Shown here piece after piece: positions 15,034-23,500 of a stretch of DNA of 36,964 nucleotides. Origin of the DNA: Acidobacteriaceae bacterium (GTDB taxonomy: Bacteria; Acidobacteriota; Terriglobia; Terriglobales; Acidobacteriaceae); NCBI GenBank assembly GCA_003165005.1, contig PLSB01000323.1, positions 1 through 36,964 of the forward strand, in the 5' to 3' direction. Within the stretch, counting starts at the first letter, position 1. Each line of letters opens with the position of its first letter. The notes beneath the pieces were generated by a model. The model had not been told where the DNA came from. It was given only the letters and a program-made list of their open reading frames with translations, and did not search any database. The translations under genes and the position numbers were made by a program.

Positions 15034-17187
15034 ATGAAACACCAACGAATTGCCATTCTGGCCGTCATGCTGGCGGCCTTTGGAATCGCCGCGATTCCCG
15101 TCGAATCGGGCGCGCAGAGCAGTACCGGCCGCAAGGCGCGCGTGGCCGTTCTGGACTTCGACTACGGCACCGTGATGAGCTCCACTTCTTCGATGTTCGG
15201 GACCAATGTCGATATCGGCAAAGGCATCTCGCAGTTGCTGGTCACCGATCTGGTGAAGAACGGGACCTTTTCGGTCATCGAACGCTCCGCTTTGGATAAG
15301 GTTCTGGCCGAGCAGAACTTCTCGAACTCCAATCGCGCCGATCCGGCATCGGCAGCTCGCATCGGCAAGGTCCTTGGCGTGGATTACGTGATTGTCGGAA
15401 CCATTACCGAGTTCGGTAACGAGACCAATAAACAGAATGCCGGCGGCGGTGGCGGCAATTTTCACGGCTTCGGGCTAGGCGGCGTCGGCCACTCCAACTC
15501 CAAAGCCAATGTGGTCATTGACGCTCGGGTCATCAACATCGACACCGCGGAGATTCTCGCCGTGGCCGAGGGCAAGGGCGAGTCCAGCCGCTCCGGGGTT
15601 TCGTTGCTCGGTGGCGGCGGTAACTGGAACGGGTTTGGCAGTGGCAACGTCGATTTCGGCTCCAGTAACTTCCAGAACACGATCATCGGAGAAGCCACCA
15701 AGAAGGCCGTGGACAATCTGGCCGGGGATCTGGCCGCGAATTCCGGCCGCTTGAGCGCAAACGTGCACACCTTCAAAGGCGAAGGGTTGATCGCCGCCAT
15801 CGATGGCGGTCAGATTATTCTCAACGTCGGCGGCAAGGCCGGCATCAAGGCGGGCGACACGATCGAGGTCACCCGCGTGACCCGCGAGATCAAGGATCCC
15901 GCCACCGGGCAGGTATTGCGCCGTCTTACCACCAGCGTTGGAACCCTCCGGGCCACGGACGTGGATGACGCCTCGGCCATTTGTGCGCCCGTCACGGGAT
16001 CGGGTTTCCAGGAAGGCGATCACGTCACCTTTACCACCGACCATCCGGTTCCGGCAGTGAGCGGCGGGGCCTCGCCCGCCGCCAGCCAGAATTCGCAGGC
16101 CCAGGGCTCGTCGTCGACGACGCCGGGCGCTTCCAGCAACTCTCAGGCTTCCCCTTCCACCTCACCCGCGGCCGGCCAGGGCGCCAGCGGCGGCGGCCAG
16201 CCCAACTTCACCGCCATCAAGGCCGAATTTATTCCCGGCGAAAAGACCATCTTCTTTGACGATTTCAGCGACATGGCGGGCGATGAGCCGCCGCCGCATT
16301 GGAAGATTCGCGGCGCTGCACCCGAACTGCGCGTGGCCGGGAACACCCGCGAACTGGTGCTCATCGGCAATCGATACAGCATCTACCCCAACATCACCGG
16401 CCTGCCCAAGAACTTCACCATGGAGATGGACCTGTCCTGCGAAAAAGGTGAGGTCGATGACGTTAACGGATGCGGATCTATCAACTGGTACTTTCACGAC
16501 AAAACCGGAAAAGTGGAATTACTCAAGATATGGGTAGGAATGGACAGAGGCACCGAGGATAAGAAAAGTATTGAATGGCGCCTCGGTTTATGGACCGACA
16601 AGGAGGCGCTGGGCGAGAAGGATCTCACAACGGACTGGAAACAGCCGGTGAAACTCGCCATGTGGGTACAGAACGGCCGCATCCGCTTCTATGTCAATGG
16701 CGATCGCGTCTTCGATTTCAACCAGGTAGAGTTGGGCGACATCGCCTCGCTGCAGATAGATTTCTGGAGCCACGACACAACGATGGCCATCCGCCGCGCC
16801 CGCTTTGCCGAGTCCACGCCCGACTTTGGGCAAACGATCATGGCATCGGGCAAGTTCGTCACCCACGGCATTCTCTTCGATACCGACAGCGACCGGGTGA
16901 AGCCCGAGTCGGCGGCGGTGCTGCAGATGATCGCGCGCGTGCTGACCACGACGCCCGACCTGAACGTGGAGATCGACGGCCACACCGACGCGACCGGCAA
17001 TGCGGCGCACAACATGGATCTTTCCAAGCGCCGCGCCGAGGCCGTGAAGAACATTCTGGTGTCGCAGTTCAGCATCGACGCCGGCCGCCTGACCACCGCG
17101 GGCTTTGGCGCAACCAAGCCCATCGACACCAACGACACCGCGGCCGGCAAGGCAAACAATCGCCGCGTGGAGTTTGTGCGCAAGTGA
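15034..17187 (+). CDS. CsgG-like / OmpA-family envelope protein
   Basis: 717 residues from ATG 15034, chosen for its AAGGAGA SD (4-nt spacing) and signal peptide (MKHQRIAILAVMLAAFGIAA...GAQS). About 33-270 is CsgG-like: RKARVAVLDFDYGTV, ISQLLVTDLVKNGTFSVIERSALDKVLAEQNF, IGKVLGVDYVIVGTITEFG and VVIDARVINIDTAEILAVAEGKGES. A 3-stranded segment at about 270-340 contains GKAGIKAGDTIEV. A Ser/Gln/Pro-rich linker (about 342-389) is followed by a concanavalin/LamG-like domain (about 405-595, FFDDFSDMAGDEPPPHWKIRG...NGRIRFYVNGDRVFDF). The OmpA C-terminal peptidoglycan-binding domain is at about 608-717 (GILFDTDSDRVKPES, DGHTDATGNAAHN, LSKRRAEAVKNIL, NNRRVEF). There is no lipobox Cys, unlike true CsgG. 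It is probably a periplasmic or outer-membrane component linked to peptidoglycan, possibly assisting export or anchoring of the giant protein downstream. Confidence 0.88.
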   Translation: MKHQRIAILAVMLAAFGIAAIPVESGAQSSTGRKARVAVLDFDYGTVMSSTSSMFGTNVDIGKGISQLLVTDLVKNGTFSVIERSALDKVLAEQNFSNSNRADPASAARIGKVLGVDYVIVGTITEFGNETNKQNAGGGGGNFHGFGLGGVGHSNSKANVVIDARVINIDTAEILAVAEGKGESSRSGVSLLGGGGNWNGFGSGNVDFGSSNFQNTIIGEATKKAVDNLAGDLAANSGRLSANVHTFKGEGLIAAIDGGQIILNVGGKAGIKAGDTIEVTRVTREIKDPATGQVLRRLTTSVGTLRATDVDDASAICAPVTGSGFQEGDHVTFTTDHPVPAVSGGASPAASQNSQAQGSSSTTPGASSNSQASPSTSPAAGQGASGGGQPNFTAIKAEFIPGEKTIFFDDFSDMAGDEPPPHWKIRGAAPELRVAGNTRELVLIGNRYSIYPNITGLPKNFTMEMDLSCEKGEVDDVNGCGSINWYFHDKTGKVELLKIWVGMDRGTEDKKSIEWRLGLWTDKEALGEKDLTTDWKQPVKLAMWVQNGRIRFYVNGDRVFDFNQVELGDIASLQIDFWSHDTTMAIRRARFAESTPDFGQTIMASGKFVTHGILFDTDSDRVKPESAAVLQMIARVLTTTPDLNVEIDGHTDATGNAAHNMDLSKRRAEAVKNILVSQFSIDAGRLTTAGFGATKPIDTNDTAAGKANNRRVEFVRK

Positions 17188-17280
17188 GTGTCGTCGACGG
17201 CTTGATCGGCCCGTTAAGCGCCGTGGCGCAGAATGTCAACCAGGGGCTCTAACCGCGCGAACTCGCCTTTTTGCCTGCGC

Positions 17281-17326
17281 GGTTTCCCATCCTTTCGCCC
17301 TCAAAACGGGCGAAAGGGTGGGGCAC
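17281..17326 (-). repeat. REP-like palindromic element, copy C, intergenic
   Basis: Inverted copy of the elements inside mpg: it begins GTGCCCC on the minus strand and ends GGGAAACC, with a 15-bp stem (CCCATCCTTTCGCCC with GGGCGAAAGGGTGGG, one G-T) around TCAAAAC. It may also end transcription from the CsgG-like gene. Confidence 0.75.
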
Positions 17327-17369
17327 GGGGAGTCCTTATTCAAGCGATCGGAAAACTAAATTGACCCGA

Positions 17370-17390
17370 TTTTCCTCCCGTTTCCGCTTA
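17370..17390 (+). promoter_or_regulatory. Shared upstream motif, copy 2
   Basis: TTTTCCTCCC then GTTTCCGCTTA, matching 14891-14910 apart from a one-base insertion and one substitution. GGAAAA at 17350-17355 is inverted relative to TTTTCC. It lies 202 nt before the ATG at 17592. Confidence 0.4.
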
Positions 17391-17591
17391 GACACAGTAG
17401 AGCCAATCGGGAATTCATGCAGCAAGCAGGATTGTTTCCCCGGATGCCGCTCCTTCCAGGGGCAAGGTTTTCGGAAACATCCATCCTTCCTGCGTGAGTT
17501 ACCGATCCTCTGAAAGCCGGAGCGCGCATAGCTCCGGCCCTCAGTGCGCTCGAGTCGCGCCCGCCCCCGGCGCAATCGGAAAGGAATCGCC

Positions 17592-20500
17592 ATGGATCTC
17601 CGCTCTCACTTTGCCTCTTCGAAGTTTTTCGCTGTTCATCCGGCTGCCGCCATGAGCCTGAACCGGCTCCGGGCGCTCGCAGTTCTGGCCGTAATCTTCT
17701 CGCTCGCCCTGGTGGCCAATGCGCAGTCCGCGCATTACGGCGGGCAGGCCGACGCGGTAGCGACGCAACTTGCTTCACCGCAGTCGCTGGCCGTCGATGG
17801 CCTGGGCAACGTGTTTGTTTCGAGCTCCGTGGACGCGTCAGGTTATCCCGCAGGGGTCTACAAGGTGGAGGCCGTCAACGGCCGGGTCTCGAGTTCCTCG
17901 ACGATGGTTCAGATCGCATCGGCCTACGGAAGTCTGGCCGTGGACGCACAGAACAACCTCTACATCGCCGTCGCAAGCACTCCCACCATCTATAAATATG
18001 CGGCCGTCGGCGGCGAGGTGACCGCGAGTTCGTCCATGACCGTGGTCAGCAGCAACGATTTCACTGCGCCCACGGCGCTGGCCGTCGACAGCAACGGCTA
18101 CCTGATCGTCGTCGACCAGAACAGACACGTTTACCGGCTCGCCCCCAACGACAGCAGCAAGATTCAACTGGGCGCCAGCTACCTTGATGGTCACTGGATC
18201 GTCGGCGTGGCAGTCGATGGCGCCAACAACGTCTACGTGGCCGATTTGAGCTGGGGCGTCGTCGATGAGATCGAGTCCGTGGATGGCGCAGTCTCAGGCA
18301 GTTCATCCATCTGGGATATTGCCTGGCCCAATGGCGCGCTTACGGCCGTAGCGGCAGACACCAAAGGCGATGTCTTCTTCGGAGATAATCCCACTGCCGG
18401 GACGGGAGAGGTTCAGGAGATTCCGGCCGGCTCCACAAATCCCGAAGTCGTCTACAGCAGCTACACGGCTCCCAGCCTTCCTGTCGCGCTGGCGACGGGC
18501 CTGCACGGAGAGATTTACATCGCCGACATTGCCAACGGGTCGATTGTGAATCCGCCGGTGCGCATCGTCCTGGCCACTCCGCCGGATTTCGGCGAGGTAA
18601 CTGTCGGCCAGACCAGCAGCGCGAATCTTCCTTTCACCTTCGATTCCACAACCTCGCTGGGCAGCACCATCGAGAGCGTACTCGGGCAGGGAGTCAGCGG
18701 GCAGGAGTTCATCTACCAGGCGCAAAGCGATACCTCTTATTGCCAGGCAGGTCAAACCTACCAGACCGGCCAGAGTTGCCTGATCGCGGTCCAATTCTCG
18801 CCGCAGTATCCGGGGCTGCGGCTGGGCGCGGCGGAATTGCTGGACTCGAGCGGCAACATCCTGGCCAGCGTGCCTCTGCAAGGCACCGGCGTTGCCTCCC
18901 AACTTTCATACCTCACCTTCACCCCGCCGACCACCCTTTATCGCCAAATCGTGGGCCAGCCTACCGGCGTGGCCGTCGATTCCCATGGCAATGTGTTTTA
19001 CAGCGATGCGGATCGAGGCATGATCCTTGAACTGGTGGGCGCCAGCGGTCCGCCTGTAACGATCGCCAGTCTTGGTACTTACAGCTGTCCCGATGCTCTG
19101 GCCTTCGACGGCGGCGGCAACCTGTTTATGGCAGATTATTGCAGCCACACCGTCTGGGAGATCCAGGCCAACACCAACGGCCAGATCTCCTCGACTTCCA
19201 ACGTCATTAACTTGAGCAGCGTCGTGAGTTATTCTAACGGCTTCAGCGGCTTCGCCGAGCCGTGGGGTGTGGCCGTCGATGGCGCCGGAAATGCCTTCGT
19301 CACCGATGCCAATTCCACCGGCGTAGGCATGGTCTACGAGGTCGTGGCCGACAGTAACGGCCACGTCAACACCAACTCGTCCGTGGTGCAAATCGCGACG
19401 GGCTTCAATCAGCCGCAGGGCCTGGCTCGGGATGCGAATGGAGATCTCTTCCTGGCCGACACGCACAACCTTGTGGTGAAGGAGATCGTGGCCGTGAATG
19501 GGCAGGTCTCGGCAAGCTCCCAGGTGGTGACCGTCGGCAGCGGCTTCCTCTTTCCCACCAGCGTCGCCGTCGATGCCGCCGGCAACGTCTATGTGACCGA
19601 CGACGACAGCGGCGACAACTCCATGGTGAAGGTCATTCTGGCCTCGAATGGCGCGGTCTCGGCCAGCTCCCCGGTCCTCACGCTGACCAACGGCCTCATA
19701 GAGCCCTGGGGAATCACGGTCGATGCCAGCGGCAATCTCTTCTTTACCAATTGGACCTACGCCTCGGTGCAGGAACTGCCCTTCGGCACTGAGCCCACGC
19801 AGATCGCCTTTAATACGGCCACGGCGGTGGGGTCGCTGGATGCGACCGACGATCCGCAGAGTCTTACGCTGGCCAACATCGGCAACGCCGCGCGCAACTT
19901 CGACTCGGCGGCCTCGATCCAGGGAGGAGATTTTCTCTTCGATAGCGCCACAACCTGCTCGCAGTCGGGCGCGTACACGCTCGATCCCGGCAGTTCCTGC
20001 ACGCTGGCCATCGACTTTCAGCCTTCGGCTTCGGGCCCACTCTCGGACACGCTTACCCTTGGCGACAGCTCCCTGCCCGCAATCACGCTCAACGGCACCG
20101 GCACCACGCAGCCCATACTCTCGGTCGCCGCTCTGTACTCGATTGGCTACGTCCAGGCCGGCGCCACGACCTCCACTTTGCTGTCGGTCTCAAACGTCGG
20201 TGGCGCGCCGCTGACGATCGCTTCCATCACGCACACCTCCGGCGCATCCGACTTCAGCCTCGGCGCGGGAGGAAACTGCCCTATCGGCTCCGCCATCGCG
20301 GCAAACACGAGCTGCGCCGTGGAGATCGATTACTCCCCGGCTGCCGGCTTCACCGGCGCTGAATCGGCCGTCTTCACCATCACCAGCGATGGCGGAACAA
20401 AGAACTTTACCGTCAGCGCCTATTCGCTGCTTTCGATGACGCAGCCGGCGGTCGTGGTCTCTTCCACTTCGCTGGACTTCGGCGCGAGGATAATCGGCGC

Positions 20501-23500
20501 CGAGGCGGCAAAGTGGGATAGGGGTACCCCGCTTACGCAACTGACCCTGACGTTGACCAACGAAGGTGCGGGAACACTGCAATTCTCCGACCTGACGACG
20601 ACCACCGGCGTCGAGGACTTCTATTGGCAGTATGAGACCACCAGTGCAGTGTCCAGCAATACCTGTGTCTCGACAAAACACTATGGCACCTCCGAGTTAA
20701 CCACGGGGCAAAGCTGCACCATCCAATATGCCTTCCTGCCCTGGCTGAACGGCGCGCGACAGGGCAATCTGCACATTGGCAGCAACGCTGTTTCCGGCGA
20801 TCTCAACGTGACGCTGACGGGCGTCGGTGTGCTTCCGGCTGGCGTGCTTGCCGTCATTCCGCAGCAGGGATTCTCCTTCAGCGGGGGCGGAAAGCTCGCC
20901 ACCATCGACCCCACTCTCCATAAGGTATTTGCCATCAGCGGCGGGTATTTTACCGAGGTCGATACCAACACGCTGGCCTATAACAGCCTGTCTTTGGGCA
21001 GCCAGGAGAGCCCCAACCAGATGGCTCTCGACGCCACCGCGGGCACGATCTATGGCGGGGCGAACGGCGGGTTTTTCACCATCAATGAGGCGGCAGGGAC
21101 CTGGAACTTCACCCCCGAACTCTACGAGTACTACTACGATATTGCCGTCAACCCCGCAACGAACAAGGCATACCTGACCGATTACGGATCGAATATCGGA
21201 ATCGTGGATGGCAACGCGGGCAACGCGTACTCGGCAATTCATGGGTCGGGCGCAACCTATCTGTTCAGTACCTCGTCCGTGGCCGTGGACTCCACGAGCA
21301 ACCTCGCCTATGTTCTGGACAACTACGTTGGGAAGATCGCGGTGGTCAGCGGGGGCACGCTGCAAACTCCTTTTATTGCAGGATTGCCCACCCAGGGATC
21401 GCTGCTGACCTTCAATCCAGTCTCCAACAAGCTCTACACCAACGGATCGAGCACGGCACTGACGGTGATTGACGGCGCAACCCATGCCGTCAGCAGCATC
21501 GCCGGCATCGACACCACCGCGGTCACCGTGAACCCCGTGACCAATCGCGTCTATGCCACCAACTTCCCGGCGGTGTGGAGCAGCTGGGCCCAGACCGCTA
21601 CGATCGCGGTGATCGACGGCTCCTCGCAGGCGGTTCTGGCCAACGTCCCCGTGGGCCAGGCCAGCAGCGGGGCAGAGGCCATCGCCATCGACACGGTGAG
21701 CAACGAAGTCTATGTTTCCAACGGCGACGACGGAGGCGTCAGCAACAGCGTATCGGTGATCGACGGCGCCACCAACACCGTTTCCGCTACTGTGGCCACG
21801 GACTACGATCCGGGTGCGATCGTGGTAGACGAAGCGAACCACCACGCTTTTGTGCTCAACGAGCGCTTGCTGCCGCAGGGCAACCCCACGGGCAGCATCT
21901 TTGTCATCGCCAGCCCCAAGGAAGATGGGCCGACCGTGGCCCCGGCGATTGCCGCCTCTTTCGGCACGGGAATGATCGGCGTCAATTCCACCACTTCGCT
22001 GAACTTCACCATCACCAATCCCAACAGCAGCTACACGCTTTCCAGCGTCGGCTTTCAGGCGCTGCTTCCCAGCGGCCTGCAGGCCGCGGCGGGAACCACG
22101 GCAGCCTGCGGCGGAGCCCTGACCACGGGCTCGGACGGCACGATCACTTTGGCCGGCGCGATGATTACTCCCGGCGGCCAATGCACCGTCAGCCTCACGG
22201 TGACCGGAGCCGCCGCCGGCACCTACACGCTCACATCCGGCGCGGTCGCCGCCTGGCCCAGCCTGACCGGAAATACTGCATCGGCAACGCTGACGGTAGG
22301 CAGCAGCCCGATCGTCATTGGAACGGTCACGGCATACGGACTGCCTCTGGCCGGCGTGACGATCACTTACCAGGCGGACACATCGAGTTATCAGTCGGGC
22401 GCGACCGTGACCGATAACAACGGGAATTATTCCTTCGCCGTTACCGCGGGATGGAGCGGGACGATTACTCCGTCGCTCACCGGCTACACCTTTACGCCTG
22501 GGAATAACTGGATTCCGGCCGTCACCACCAGCGCCACGCAGAGCTTCACCGCCGTCATCATTCCGCCGGAGGTGATCACCGGATCGACCATCGGTTCGGC
22601 CTCCACCACCATTGCCAGCGGCGGCGCGGTGGCCGACCAGGGCGGCGCGACAGTGACGGCGCGCGGTGTCTGCTATAGCACTGCGGCCAATCCTGCAATC
22701 ACGGACAGCTGCACCTCGGACGGCACGGGCGCCGGAGCCTTTACCAGCACTCTCACCGGCCTGGCGCTGAACACGACCTATCATGTGCGCGCCTACGCTA
22801 CCAGCGCCGCCGGCACCTTCTACGGCAGCGATTTGCAGTTCACTACGATGACTCCGAGCGCATCCAGCGTGGCCGGAGCCTATGCCTACATCACCGGCGG
22901 CATCAGCAATGCTGTTAACGTAATCGACACCGCCAGTCAGCGCGTCCTCGGCACGGTTGTCCTCAATCCGGCAGGGCCGCTGTTTTACGGCGACATCTGC
23001 CCCAATGGCGTTGCCAGCAGTTCCAGCAGCGGGAAGATCTACGTGGCCGCTGTGTGCGTGAACTCCATCTCGGCCATCGACTCAAGCACTCTCAGCGTCG
23101 CCGACTACATCCAGGTGCCTATTACAACTGGCGGCTCGACCATGTCGGCGGTCACCAGCCTGGACGGATCGCTCGTCTACCTGAGCGACGAAGAGGGGCC
23201 GGGCCCAAGTGCCGGGAACATTCACGTCATCAATACCTCCACCGACGCCATCAGCTCCTTCCAGATCGGCAAGGCCTCCTACGACCTGAAGCTGCATCCC
23301 GATGGAAACCGCCTCTACGCAACCAATACGGACGACAGCACGGTGACGGCCGTAGACCTGACCACAGCCACCGTTACGGCCACCATCAACACCGGCCAGG
23401 AGCCGTTCGGCATGGTCATCAACAACGCCGGCACGCGCGCCTATACGGCGAACCACGGCGACAATACGGTCTCCGTCATCGACGTAGCCTCCGGTTCGCC

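Larger units (their letters stand above)
17188..17591. other. Intergenic region before the giant gene
   Basis: 404 bp without a gene. It holds REP-like copy C (17281-17326), the shared motif copy 2 (17370-17390), and a good SD (GGAAAGGA) just before the ATG at 17592. Short frames here have no convincing coding character. Confidence 0.6.

Noticed and set aside
20697-22784. 695-codon minus-strand frame
   Set aside because: Antisense of the giant secreted protein; low complexity, Arg/Gly-rich, no domain.
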